DNA of 43,262 nt, from the NCBI GenBank assembly GCA_016098155.1, contig JAAAJB010000037.1:1-43262 (forward strand). The letters are read 5' to 3'. Positions within the stretch are counted from its first letter, which is position 1. Each line of letters starts with the position of its first letter. This stretch comes from Actinomortierella ambigua. Its lineage: Eukaryota > Mortierellomycota > Mortierellomycetes > Mortierellales > Mortierellaceae. Below the pieces are notes generated by a model, which had not been told where the DNA came from, ran no database searches, and worked only from the letters and a program-made list of their open reading frames with translations. Positions 9,730-21,317 of this stretch are shown in pieces. The translations under genes and the position numbers were made by a program.

Positions 9730-10429
9730 TTATGGCAAGATCATTTCCGACACCTCCCAGTCCTCATAAGTGTTGTTAGGGAGGTTCCTCCGGATAACAA
9801 GGGGGATCTTCTTCTGGTTGAGCTCCTTCATGGCGATCTCCAGTGCGTCCGTCTCGCCCTCAAGATCGACAAGGACTGGTGCGTTCATGCTAACATGAAG
9901 AGAGATCAATCAAATCCGCAGTAGTTAACATCATGCCGCGGAGGCGATACCATGCAGTAACAAAATGGAAGGAATCTCACCTCAGCTGAAGAGCACGAGC
10001 GCCCAGGATGCGCGCACGCTCGTACTTTGTCATGTAAGGGGTGGTGGTGCGCTCTTCCTTGGGGACAGCCTTGGGGGCAGTCTTGCTGACAGCTGGAACG
10101 TACTCTGAGCCGAACTTGTCGATCATTTTGGACTAAGATGTAGAGAAGGATGTCCAAGGATCACTGTCAGCTTCGTTCTGTTTCATACCATTGTCCTATT
10201 CCCTGTTGGTAGTCTCCTTCTCGCAACATACGCTGAACTCATCCTCTGCATTCTCTCTAGATATGACGAGTTTAGATATGAAGGTTTTCATGTTAGTAAG
10301 CAGCCTGTGGGTTTGACTTCTAGTAATTGAGGTGTTACCGCCATAAGATAACACATACGTCAGACGGAAGTCATCAACCTCCTCTTCATCAGATTGATCC
10401 CAATGGTCGTTATCGTCGTAATCACTCAT
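9730..10429 (-). CDS. RPB6: RNA polymerase I/II/III shared subunit RPB6 (RPABC2)
   Basis: Four exons on the minus strand are inferred: 10359-10429, 10232-10256, 9981-10132 and 9730-9889, encoding 135 residues. The protein has an acidic N-terminus ([26 protein letters not shown]) and then the omega-like core: [22 protein letters not shown], continuing across intron 3 with [14 protein letters not shown], the IAMKEL helix, [12 protein letters not shown] and EDWEVSEMI. This matches RPB6 closely. The subunit is the eukaryotic counterpart of bacterial omega, helps assemble the clamp and is common to all three nuclear polymerases. The second exon is only 25 nucleotides, yet phases close exactly (ACA, AGC junction codons). 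It is divergently arranged with the BYE1-like gene, 228 bases apart. RPA135, another polymerase subunit, lies in the same window. Confidence 0.94.
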
Positions 10430-10657
10430 GATGCTGTGTCTTCGAGAATGTGAAGTGAACTGAAGAAGAAAAAAAAGTGATGCATGCATCACTATGCCCT
10501 CTTTTGTTTGGTCAGTTCAAATTGAGCCAAGCCACATTTTCTTGAACACCTGGCGTAAAACAGACACTGGACGTCACTTGCTTTTTTTTGTTCCGTTCAG
10601 TCCACCAACTTACATCACATCACCGCGCAGCAAGCGCAGGAGACCATTCTACAAATC
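10430..10657. promoter_or_regulatory. divergent promoter between RPB6 and the BYE1-like gene
   Basis: Only 228 bases separate the two start codons, so both 5' UTRs and promoters must lie here. There is a T-run near 10580, and CATCACATCACC precedes the plus-strand ATG. No TATA box is evident, unlike the peptide genes. Confidence 0.6.
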
Positions 10658-13600
10658 ATGAGCGAGGATAATGGAGATTACTCTGTCCATCTAGGCCTTG
10701 CAGCGGACGAGATGGAGCAGCAGCCTGGCCTTCCATTGGATGGAGAGTCATTTCTAAACTTTGCAGACGATCGTATTCAAGAGCAGACCGACCTAGGAAC
10801 CTCGGCAGCCGACCAGGGTGCTCTCGAGGCAGTCGACCATGAAGCAGCAACAGCAGCAGTGGTGGCAGCGGCAGCAGGTGCCTTGGGTGATGGGGGTATT
10901 CAAGCTGATGTGGACGGCCTGGACTGGCAGAGCAAGGTCAAGGAGATTGCACGGTCGACCCTCTCCAACCATGGTGGTATTGTAGCTCCCGAAGGCCTTG
11001 AGACCCACACTGCCGAGCTCGGTGCGGTCCCGGTTCCTGTTGTCGCATTCAACTCGTTAATTGGCAGTACTCTTCTTGCCGACGCGCATGCATCAGCACA
11101 AGCAGGAACATGGGGGACACTTGAACATGGCGGGTATGGCTCCCTGATGGATATGGAAATCACAAGGATATCACCACCTGACGAGCACGACCACCATGGC
11201 TTCATCACGCCCAACCTGATTTTCCCAGCGCAAGTCCCGGGACAGTACGCAGACATTGAGCAGGATGGTGGAGACGCGGCGAAGGAGGAGAAGGAGAAAG
11301 AAGGCCAGGCAGAAATTGGTCAACCAGACTCTATGGGTCCACCACGTAGCACTCCAGACAAGAACACCACGGGCACCAACAAATCCCCGCCACCGTCATC
11401 ATCACCATCAGCATCATCTCCATCTCCATCTCCTTCTACGGCACAGGCGGCAGCGCAGGTGACAGTGCAAACTACAGCACCGCCACCTCTACCGCAGCCA
11501 ACACGCAAGAGTAGCCGAGCTCGCAAGCCATCAGCGCTTGCCACGCTCAGTGAAGAGTATCTGCAAGCAACTACTGTACCAGCTGTGCAACCAATTGTTC
11601 CCGAACGCATTACTCGATCCAAGAAGGTCTATTGCTACTGCCAGCAGCCTGATGACGGCGAAGTCATGATTCAATGCGATAACTGTCGTCAATGGTAACC
11701 ACAACCCCCCTTTAACTCTTGTTGCTATCGCCTAAAACACTGTATATTCCGTGAATAACTCATCGTGTGTCATAATCTCAATTTTTTAGGTTCCATGGCG
11801 CCTGTGTGAACATCACGGATGAGGATGCTGAGCGTATAGTTCTCAGTAACTCAAAGTTCTTCTGCAGCACATGCGAGGAGAAGCTCAAAGGTAAGACTTT
11901 AATCACTAACCATCGCTCTATCCTAGGCTGCATGCCTCTTCGACATCTCTACTTGACCTTGCTACGTTGTAAGGGGCGTCCATGGTCGCTGTTCATTGTA
12001 AAATATAAATACATCTTTGCCCTGAGATTGCCTCTGTTCACGAGCGTTGGTGTATATTCTTTTTATCATTCGGCCCTATCCCTTTTTTATCCTTTCACAG
12101 CAATGGTGTACGGTCCATGCCCCTGCGGACCAGCCCGTTTCTATTGTGTTTTGTCATACTTGATTTCTTTGGTGGCTGTGATGAAGACTATGCTATCCGC
12201 ACTTGACCTCGTTGCGAGTCCAAGCGAAGGGTGGAACTCATGTTCACCAACATGCTGTTGCCTATACGGCCAATCCTTGGATTCTGGACGTCAGTCATGG
12301 TGTTCGCTCATACCGTCGGCAATGTTGAAGCTGTGAATGCGCACCTCAAGGGGAATAATGCTCTCCAGCGTTTTGGGTCGTCTTCACCTAGTTTGCTGTT
12401 GACTATGTAGGGCCTGGTGACATTTGTTGGGCCTGAAAGGGCAGCCCTCTCCCTTCCCCCCCCCCTTTTTTTTTCCTTGCATACCTTTCTTGGAAATTCT
12501 GATATCAATGTGAACATCCTTTACTTCACTTCTGCTGTGCGCGTTGTATTGACTCTATGCGCCATTCTTATTATCTCTCACCTTACCATAGCTCAAGCGG
12601 AGTCGACGGGTGGTGAAACTGGGAAATACCTCTCACTCTCCGTAAGTTATGGGAATCCACTCTATGGACACATTTTTGCAGTACTTTGACATACCGAATG
12701 AGTCTTAACGCATGTTATCTTTCGTACTGGCAATAATAGAACGCTCGAGACTGTGCTCTCCCAAGTTGTGTCAACGAGGCAAGACCAACCAGCGACTATT
12801 GCAGTGAGGAGTGTGCTATAAAGGGCATTGAGCTGGAGGCATCGCAGTCGGTCAGCAGTGGCTCGTTATCGAACCCCTCTACCCCAACCATCGCAACTAC
12901 ACCGAAGCCGGTATCGAGATCGGTCGTCAAGAAGGCTGTCACTCGTATTAAAGAACCAGAGTCGCCCAAGGTTGAGCAGGACACTGTCCGTATGACAGTT
13001 GCCAAGGGTCTCACGGAGAGCTTGCTGGCCTTTGTCGAGGCTGAGAAGAGTGAGCTCGGTGATGAGGACCGAGACAAGACACGGCAGCTGGCAGTAGCGA
13101 TTGAGAAGGAGCTCTACATCTTCACAGCTACCCCTGGACAAGCAGGTGTTGGCAAAGACTACAAGGCTAAATACAGATCGCTGTTTTTCAATCTCAAAGA
13201 CAAGAGCAATGACAGCCTGCGCAAGCGCGTATTGTCGGGAGAGCTGGCCCCACACGACTTGGTACGTCTGACCCCCGAGGAGCTTGCCAATCCGTTGTTG
13301 CAAAGCATTGCAGAGGAGGTGCGGAAAAGGAGTATGCACGACTCTGTTCTCACACCCGAGCAGCAGTCGTTCATCAAGAAGAATCACAAGGGCGAGGTGA
13401 CTTATGTCACAAGGACGTCAACATCGGATCAGAACGACCCCTCCACCGCCGTGCCGGAGGAGCAAGCAGGCGCGAGCATCGGAGATGACGACCACGAGAG
13501 CAAGGAGTCAGAGAAGGACAGTGACGAGGACGGATCAAGGGACTCTGCGCAGGCTGGCACAAGTGGGGGGATCAAGCCAACACCGCCTGGTTCACCTGTG

Positions 13601-15724
13601 ATGGAGTACTCGCTGGACAAGCTACTGGCCAAGATCCCAAGCAGCAAGCGGAGCCGGGAGAGCGTCCTCACAGGAGGACTTACATCTCGCGAGAAGCGCG
13701 CTCGTCTTTTGGAGGGCAGCGGCTCGACAACCTACCCGCGTCCACGCCGCGATAGCAACGACCAGGATACCTCTTCCTATCTGCCAAGAGAGCCATCACC
13801 CTATTCGCCTTCTCCCTCACCCCAAAGCTCACCACACCTCGGCTCCACGACACCACCCAACTCACCACCTGCATTCTTTCTGGAGGAAATTGAGCAAGCA
13901 GTACAGCGGAAGCGCGCTCGTGTCGACATGGATGGCAATGATCTGCTTCCAGTTTGGCAAGGCACGCTTTCCATGCAAACGGTCGCGTCACTATCAGTGC
14001 GGGCCGTCCAGGTCGGCGGCCGTATGATTCCTGGCCGCTATGCCAAGCCGTTCCTTGAGATGGTGGCGCCTGGATGGACAGACATTCTGATGCGTGGTAT
14101 CACAGTCGACGGACGGATTCCTACCACCGCAGTTGAGGACTATGTGGCACAGCAACTAAAGTCGACAACGAAGGACGTACTTCTGATTGAGTTTTTGGTC
14201 GACGAGGACACCAAGGATCCAGGCATTGACCGCCGGAAGGCCGAGTTCAGGAAGCTGTTTGACTATTTTTACGAAAAGAAGCGCAACGGCGTGGTACCTC
14301 ACAAGGGTAGGCGCGTCAAGGACATGTACTTGGTCCCAGTTGCAGCGGGTGCAACACCTCCACCTTACTTTGAGAGCCTGTTGGACAGTGCCCGCGGCGA
14401 GATTGAGACCGATTGTCTCTTTGGAGTGCTTGTTGTGAATAAACCGTCCGATCATCATCGGCATGGCCAACAACAACCAAGTGGCAAAAAGGAGCATGGT
14501 AGTAGCAACAGTGCGCATGGACATCCTCGGCATGAGCACCGTTCATCCCATTCCTCGACACATGAGAACGCTGGAATCAGACCCCATTCGCACAGGGAAG
14601 TACCGCCACCAACTCTTGTGCCATCATCCATGGGTATGCCACCTGCGCCACCAATACCACCCGTTCCACTTCCTGTGCCACCGCCCGCTGTGGCAACAAC
14701 CGCGGCAGCTTCACTGGCGCCACCAGCGCCTCCTGTGCCTCCACCAGCACCGATTGCTGCTACTGCGCCTGCAGCACCCATGCGCCCTGTGCCGTCACTA
14801 CAGGAACTTCAAGGACTGGTCAACCAACTCTTTCCACCACAGGCGAGCAAGCCCCCAGCATCACCTCAGCCGGCAGCAGCAGCAGCAGCAGCAGCAGCAG
14901 CCCACCGCCCTCCTTATCAGGCCCCAGGATATGTGCCTATGCCACCTGTACCGTACCCGCCACAGCCTCCAGTCGCCTCAACGTCAACTCCTCCAACATC
15001 GGGTGGACTAACGGCGGCGGCGGCGGCCGTGTCGGTCCAGCTTGGTGAGACCAATGCAGCGGCATTGCTGGCAAGCCTGCCACCGGGCTTCCTGGATCAA
15101 TTCAAGAAGCCGCCGACAGCAACACCACAACCATCACCATCCCACGAGCATTTGTCTAGTGGCGATAATGGCACCAGCAGTAGCGGCAACAGAGGCGGAG
15201 CACATGCTCACCCTCCTGCCCCGCCTCTACCGCAGTCAATGCCTCTCCCACCACCAGGGATGCCGCCGTTCTTGCCAGGGATGCCCCTGCCTCCATTCCC
15301 TCTGGGCATCGACCCAATGCGGCCGCCGCTGCCGCCTCCGCATGGCCTCCCACCGCTGCCGCCGTTCCCGCCGGGCGTACCACCACCACCACTGCCACCA
15401 CACCTGGCAATGATGGGTCGTCCTCCGCCACCGCCGATGCAGCAACAACAACTGCTTCCGCCAGGTCAAGGACAGGGGTCACATCAGTACCAACAGATGC
15501 CACATCATGGCAATGCACGAGGAGGAGGAGGAGGTGGTGGTGGTAGCCATGCACCAAGAAGTCCTCCCCGACAAGACCCTCGGTTCCCATCGCCGGGAGG
15601 GTACCGACCAGACCGGGATCGAGATCGTCCGCACAAGCGCCCTGGCCCCGACCATGACTCTTACCGCCGAGGAGGAGGAGGTGGTGGTGGCCATGGCCAC
15701 CAGCGGAAACGTGAATGGTCGTAG
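10658..15724 (+). CDS. BYE1/PHF3-like transcription regulator (PHD, TFIIS central domain, SPOC)
   Basis: Four exons are inferred: 10658-11694, 11790-11890, 12592-12641 and 12740-15724, encoding ~1390 residues. The N-terminal ~320 residues are low-complexity. A PHD finger follows (Cys 326, 328, 340, 343, His 348, Cys 351, 371, 374), split by intron 1. Next is a cysteine motif C-x4-C-x10-C-x3-C (401-421) with ARPTSDYCSEEC, resembling the second zinc motif of CFP1/Spp1. A TFIIS-M-like domain spans ~481-590 (LYIFTATPG, YRSLFFNLKD) and a SPOC domain ~798-962 (VWQGTLSM to LFGVLVV). A very long Pro/Ala/Gly-rich tail with RGGGGG runs ends the protein. Bye1, PHF3 and DIDO1 bind elongating RNA polymerase II through these domains, so a nuclear role in elongation or chromatin is likely. 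Intron 2 is ~700 bases, long for this window, so an extra exon there is possible. Confidence 0.9.
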
Positions 15725-16048
15725 CTTTAGTCGTTGCACTTTTCTTTTTTTTTTTTTTTCGTCTTCAACGAACAGCCTTTTCACCCACCACGCCCAACAA
15801 AGACTTTGTACAGCTTCATTCAAGATATTCATTCCCCTTCTGCCTTTCTTGTTATAATGGATGGTCATCGATGTAAATCAAATTAAAGACGGCGAATCAA
15901 TTTTATGTATTATTTTTAGTAGGTAGAACAGGAAAATGTCAAAAACAGGGGTGAAGAGATCACAAAGAAAAGGCAGGACAGGAGACCATATTTCAAAGAG
16001 AGAGCGAGAGAGGGAGAATGATGAACTACTTGTGCTTCTGACTCGATT
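15725..16048. other. convergent 3' intergenic region
   Basis: The plus-strand BYE1-like gene and the minus-strand coiled-coil gene end here tail to tail. It contains a T-run at ~15747-15759, AATTAAAG-like and TTTATG signals near 15880-15910, and a GAGAGAGCGAGAGAGG stretch near 15998. No gene is seen. Confidence 0.5.
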
Positions 16049-17323
16049 TCACTGAGGACCGTGGCGCCTCAGCCGAAGCGAGTGTCGAAGGGTTGAGCCA
16101 GATTGTGGAGCAGGTGGTTCACCAGTCGACTCTGATGATACCGATGCGTCTACTATCTCTTCCTCCTCATCATCAGCATCGTTATCCTCCAAACTAAACT
16201 CTTCTCCGTAGTCATCGTATTCCTCTTCTGCGTGAGCTTCCAAGGGTGGGGAGGTGCCCAAGTGACCCTCGGGACTGGCAGCATCTTCAGTATCGGCTTG
16301 GTCGCCCCCTCTGGCAAGATTCTCTGGGAAGCGGATAGAGCTGCTGACGTCGGAATGGGTACTTGGATTGCCAGATGGATGTTGTTGCGACACAAACTCT
16401 AAACTGTAGCTCGAAGCGTTATCAATGGCCTCGCGACTGTCAACAGAGGGTCGTGCACTGTGCCTTTTAGCGAGATGCGTCTCCGCGGCTACTTTGATGT
16501 CGGCCTCGGCTTCATCATACTCATCGTGTACATCCGCTCCACGCTTGCGAGAAGTAGAGGTCCGTTGCCACTGCCACTGCGTTTGCTGGGAAGAGTGTGT
16601 TGCGAAAGGGACGAGGCTCTTTAGGCGCTGTTCGATCCTTGATTCCATGCTGGCCAAGGCTTGCTCGATATGCTTGTGATTGCTTTCTTCTGTTTCTTGT
16701 GCGCTGTTAATTTTGAGCTCGATGCGTCTGAAGGCTCCAAGGGTGGCCATAGAGGTCTCTTTGCAACAGCGCTGGTTGTCTTCCATCATTCGCATGAGGA
16801 TGGATTCACGATACCGGAAGCGTTCTTGGAGATCTTTGATGTCGTTGGAGAGACCGTTGATCGTCTGCCGAAGGTTGTCGATCGCGTCGGTGGCATTATC
16901 TATGCCGTTGGAGAAGCGAGTCAATACCTGCGAGCTAGCTGTGCCCATGGTCTCGACAAGGTCTCTCGTCGAGCGTCTGCTGCCGTCGCGAGGTAGTCCA
17001 TGCCCTGTTTGATGCAAGGCAGAATGCCGATTGGCAACACATTGGGGACATTGACATTGAGGAAAATAGTCTACGCGAGAGGGATACGGCTGTGGGCCTG
17101 GTTGCGAGTGAGCAGGGTGGGTGTATGAGGCGTGGGAGGACGAGGAGGGAGACAGTACATGACGACTGGGGTGTCCAGAAGCATGGTAATTGCTGCCTTT
17201 GGGATGAGAGGCTATCTGAGGGGAGATGGCAGGCGTCTGGCTAGAGTGGATGGGCGTTGTTGGGCCTGGATAGTACAGTGGGCCTGCCGTTGGTGTATAG
17301 CCTCTGTGCGAAGAGTTGTTCAT
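16049..17323 (-). CDS. unknown coiled-coil protein
   Basis: This single-exon frame of 424 residues has no family I recognise. Residues 1-85 are rich in Ser, Pro, His, Tyr and Gly and look disordered. A short CQCPQC cluster sits at 90-95 (FPQCQCPQC). Residues ~121-240 are a long amphipathic stretch with heptad-like hydrophobics (NATDAIDNLRQTINGLSND, DLQERFRY, IELKINSAQE), predicted to form a coiled coil. An SRKRGAD basic patch follows, and the C-terminus carries a strongly acidic run (DNDADDEEEE) before a short basic end (LRHSLRLRRHG). A nuclear or scaffold protein is a guess only. The length, absence of stops and sensible composition make it real rather than chance. It is divergent to CTF4. 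Confidence 0.75.
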   Translation of the reverse strand: MNNSSHRGYTPTAGPLYYPGPTTPIHSSQTPAISPQIASHPKGSNYHASGHPSRHVLSPSSSSHASYTHPAHSQPGPQPYPSRVDYFPQCQCPQCVANRHSALHQTGHGLPRDGSRRSTRDLVETMGTASSQVLTRFSNGIDNATDAIDNLRQTINGLSNDIKDLQERFRYRESILMRMMEDNQRCCKETSMATLGAFRRIELKINSAQETEESNHKHIEQALASMESRIEQRLKSLVPFATHSSQQTQWQWQRTSTSRKRGADVHDEYDEAEADIKVAAETHLAKRHSARPSVDSREAIDNASSYSLEFVSQQHPSGNPSTHSDVSSSIRFPENLARGGDQADTEDAASPEGHLGTSPPLEAHAEEEYDDYGEEFSLEDNDADDEEEEIVDASVSSESTGEPPAPQSGSTLRHSLRLRRHGPQ

Positions 17324-17659
17324 TTTCTCCGTGGGTATACAGGGGGAGAGAGCAGCAGCAAGTTGGGTGAAGATGGGGAGGGGGGTTTCGCTTTTATATG
17401 GATGACCATGCGCAAAGGCAACTAAGAGACCTTAAAAGACTTGTGCCCCACGAAAGAGCGAATGTGATGGGCCACAGCAGTCTCTCGCGCGCGCTGTGAC
17501 TTGCAAGGGTGCAATTTGCCTCTTTCAGCAAGTAAGACGCGCCGAAGTCGAAAAACAAACAGTCGCGGTGTTTTGCGTTGCCAGGGGACAGACGTCGAGA
17601 CCTCTCTTTCAAGGCAATTCATTCTCTTGCTTTCAACTCTACCATCCAAAGAGCCTCGA
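17324..17659. promoter_or_regulatory. divergent promoter between the coiled-coil gene and CTF4
   Basis: This 336-base interval separates two start codons facing apart, so it must hold both promoters. No TATA box stands out. A GCGCGCGC run lies near 17486. Confidence 0.5.
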
Positions 17660-20600
17660 ATGTCATCCGACGCCACCATCAAGTCTCGCTGGTCGAGCAG
17701 CAGCGAGATCACCGCCGTCACATTCACCCCCGATGGAAAGTATGTGTGGCTCTCTCCCCCCTCCATGGCACAAATGGAAGACACCGCTCTTTGGGTTGCC
17801 ACCAGTCGCCCTCCCTGACCTACCACGTCCGAGCTTGCTCACTGCTTGTTATTTTTTATGTGTGTGTGTGTTGGTCAACCATAGGAGCATTCTCTGTGCA
17901 TCGCACGAGTACTCGATCCAGAAGTTTGAGAACGACAATAATTTCAGTGCTGCTGCAAGGCCTATTAGTACACAGGAGCCTGTGACCTGCCTCGTCGTCG
18001 ATGTAATGATTCAGATACAGTCAATGCAGAGGTTCCATCGCATGCTCTGCCTATGTTTCTGGATGGAACTAATTGTTTAATATAATTACCCTGTAGAAAT
18101 CAACCATTTACACTGGAGCAGTAGATGGCGCTGTTCGCAAGTACACTCTGAGAGACGACGAGTTTGATGGTGTTATCAGCCGATGGGAGCTTGAAGTTCG
18201 CGCTATCGACATTGCACGAGACGGCAATCTCCTTGCCGTCGGTTTCCAGTAAGAAGCACTCTACAGGACTCGGGAATCGGCAGATGTCAGAAATGGGTGG
18301 TGCGGACAAAAAAATATCTGGATATAGCAAGGAACTAGAGGAATACTCACATGTTCTATTTCCAACTACTCGGATCTTCCCTCAACTCTCCCTCCAGGGG
18401 CCCTGACATCAAGATCATCAACCAAGAGGATCCAGAAAAATGCTTTTCGTTGCGAGGACACAGCAAGGCCATCAATTCGCTCTCCTTCGATCCGAAGGGA
18501 CAATATCTCATCTCTTCCAGTTGCGATGGCACTGCCAAGGTGTGGGATTTGACTTCAAAGGATACAACGGCACTGCACACAATTGAGGTTATGAAGCCTA
18601 CCACAACTGATTCGGAAATTCGCGCACCAGTTGCTTGGCACCCGTCGGGAGATTTCTTTGTCGTTGGTTTCCCTGAGAACGCACTCGCCTATCATCGTGT
18701 CTCGTGGCGCAAGGCATTTACATACAGGACTGGGGCGAAAGCTTCAGAAGTCCAATCCAAAGCCGCTGTAGCCGTCCTTGCCTGGTCTTCGAATGGCAAA
18801 TTTCTCGCAGCAGCATCACCAGACTCTGATGTGTGGGTCTGGCAATACAAGTCCAAGGATAAGCCTGCAGCCCAGTATGCATCGTTGCCATATACTATAG
18901 TGATTCGCCCATGATCGACTTCTTCCAGCCAGAATCATTGCAGTTTCTCACAGTCATCGTTCTCCTCGTTCCGACTTTGCTGGATATTTACCTAGGCACA
19001 AGCACAAGAAGGGCCGTATTTCGTCCATGTCATGGGCACCCAATTCCAACCGTCTTGCATATGTAAGCACCGAGAGCTTGATATGAAGAGCATATGAAAA
19101 GCATCTGTAACACACCCCAGGCCATGCTCTTAACTTTCATGACTCTACTCTTTGTGTGGCTGATAGGGTGACACGACTGGAGAGCTGTCTCGCTGGGATA
19201 ACGTCGTCAACGAAGAAGAGCTTGGGTCGGCTTCATTGACATCCAAGGCAAAGGACGATCCCTTGGATGATTTGTTTAACGATGGGCACGAGGGTCAAGA
19301 TGACATGCAGGTCGAAGGTACAGGAAGGAAATATCTTGTGTGTATTTGTAACCGGATGCCATATTCGCTATGTATGCACAAGTTGAGCCTTACCTTCCAT
19401 TACTCGCTTTGCCAATTTTTTTCTATGCACTTAGATATGGACGCCGAGTATTTGAGCGAGTCTGATCCATTGAGAGACTTTATCGAGGATGATGACGATG
19501 GCGCCTATGTCAACACAAAGCCACCGGCCGCACTGTCCGGCAGGCCTGCCACAGCAACACAAGTGACACACGTGCTTCATCCCCGAGTTCAACCAGGATC
19601 CACGCCACTGCAAGATAAGCGTCGTTATCTTGGTATGCCACAAGCATAGATGCTCTAGTGGGCGTCCCGTTGCTTCTGACAAAAAAAATATGATCTCGAG
19701 TGAAAAGTATTTCTCGCGACTCATGAATTGACTTCGTTTTCGTACTTCGACTTGGATAGCATTCAACTTGCTGGGCATTATAACTTCAGTCCAACACGAC
19801 CAGTCGCATTCGACTGTTTCGGTCGAGTTTCACGATAAGGTTGCTCACCGCGGGTACCATTTCACGGACACCTCAAACTTCTCGATGGCTAGCCTTGGTA
19901 CGGACTGTGCTGGAATGTATCTCAGCTATTTTTTTTTGTTTGGTAATGTTACGTGATAGGATTGGCAAACTCATCGAAATGCACCCTCTCCCACTGTCCT
20001 CGTTGACTTTATGTACCACCAGGCGAGAATGGCGCACTCTACGCATCAGAGTCCAAGGATGAAAGGCCTAGCACCGTGTACTTTAAGACTCACGATAGCT
20101 GGGCGTCAAAGTCAGAGTGGCAGGTTTTCCTCAACCCGAGCGAGGAAGCAGAAGGTACGAAACCACATAGAAATCCGTGCCCCAGTGTTTTGTATAGTCA
20201 ACTGCGGAGATAATTTTTCTCATCTTGATGCAATCATTTCTACTTCGTATATAGCTGTTGCCCTCAGTGCCGAGTCGGCTATTGTGGCGACATCGTTGGG
20301 ATACGTGCGCATCTTTTCACAAAGTGGTATCCAAACTGGTCTGTTTTGTGTGGACTCGGTCGTGGCGATTGCTGGCAAGGAGGATCTGGTGATGGTGGTG
20401 CACCGCGCAGGACCTGCTTATGAAGGTATAAAATTAGTGAGTTGATTTGTTGATCGAAGGTGATTTTTCACCTCACCGGAGAAGGCGCTCTAATCAGTAT
20501 GAATTTGTTTATGATCATAGGCTCCCATAACCTTGTCTATTCCATTTTTAACATGGAGAATAACCAGAGGATTCAGTGTGGCAAGATGCCGATTACCGAT

Positions 20601-21279
20601 CAGGTGGAAATGACATGGCTGGGATTCTCTGAAGGGTGCATTCCGGCCTGCTTTGACAGCGCTGGTGTGATGTACATCCTCAACAATTACCGCATGGTTG
20701 ACCAAGGCTTGTGGGTACCCATCCTGGATACGAACCTCATCGACCCTGAGGAAGATGAGGCTGCAGATGCTCCCCAACCTGTCTATTGGCCAATCGGCTT
20801 GTCAGAGGAGGCGATGACTTGCGTCAAGTGTAGGGTAAGACCTTATTGAACACCTCTTTATGAATTGCCCAAATATTGGCGTTTCTTTTTCGGCGTTTTC
20901 CTAATTTTTTTATGATTGCTTCTTTGTTTGTTATCAGAGAGGACAACAGTATCCTAGCTTGCCCAAACCTTCAAGATTAACAGAAGTTCAGCTCAAGATG
21001 CCAACACTATACCAAGAAACCCCAACTGGACAGCAAGAAGAGGGATGGCTACGGAGTAAAATTCTCGTGGGATTGACTCGTCATGAGAGACTTGCCATGT
21101 CGCTGGATGCGATGGATAGCCAGCTTGCCAAGAAGGAGCTCGAGATGGATAAACTAGTTATCCAGATGATTGATGTAAGTGACTTCACACGGATGTTGTG
21201 CTCCATAGCCCTTTTCTTCCTCCCTTTCCTCTTTTCTCTATTTTGCCGTGTACGATTGACAACTAATTTTTACTCGTTA

Positions 21280-21317
<38 letters not shown>

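Noticed and set aside
11806..12336. 176-codon frame after the PHD region
   Set aside because: It is exon 2 of the BYE1-like gene read on into intron 2; the protein loses zinc-finger character right after the GT donor at 11891.
14455..15590. Gly/Ala/Val-rich minus-strand frames and Arg/His-rich plus-strand frames over the BYE1-like tail
   Set aside because: These are shadows of the proline-rich coding sequence in other frames, caused by CCA/CCG codon repetition.
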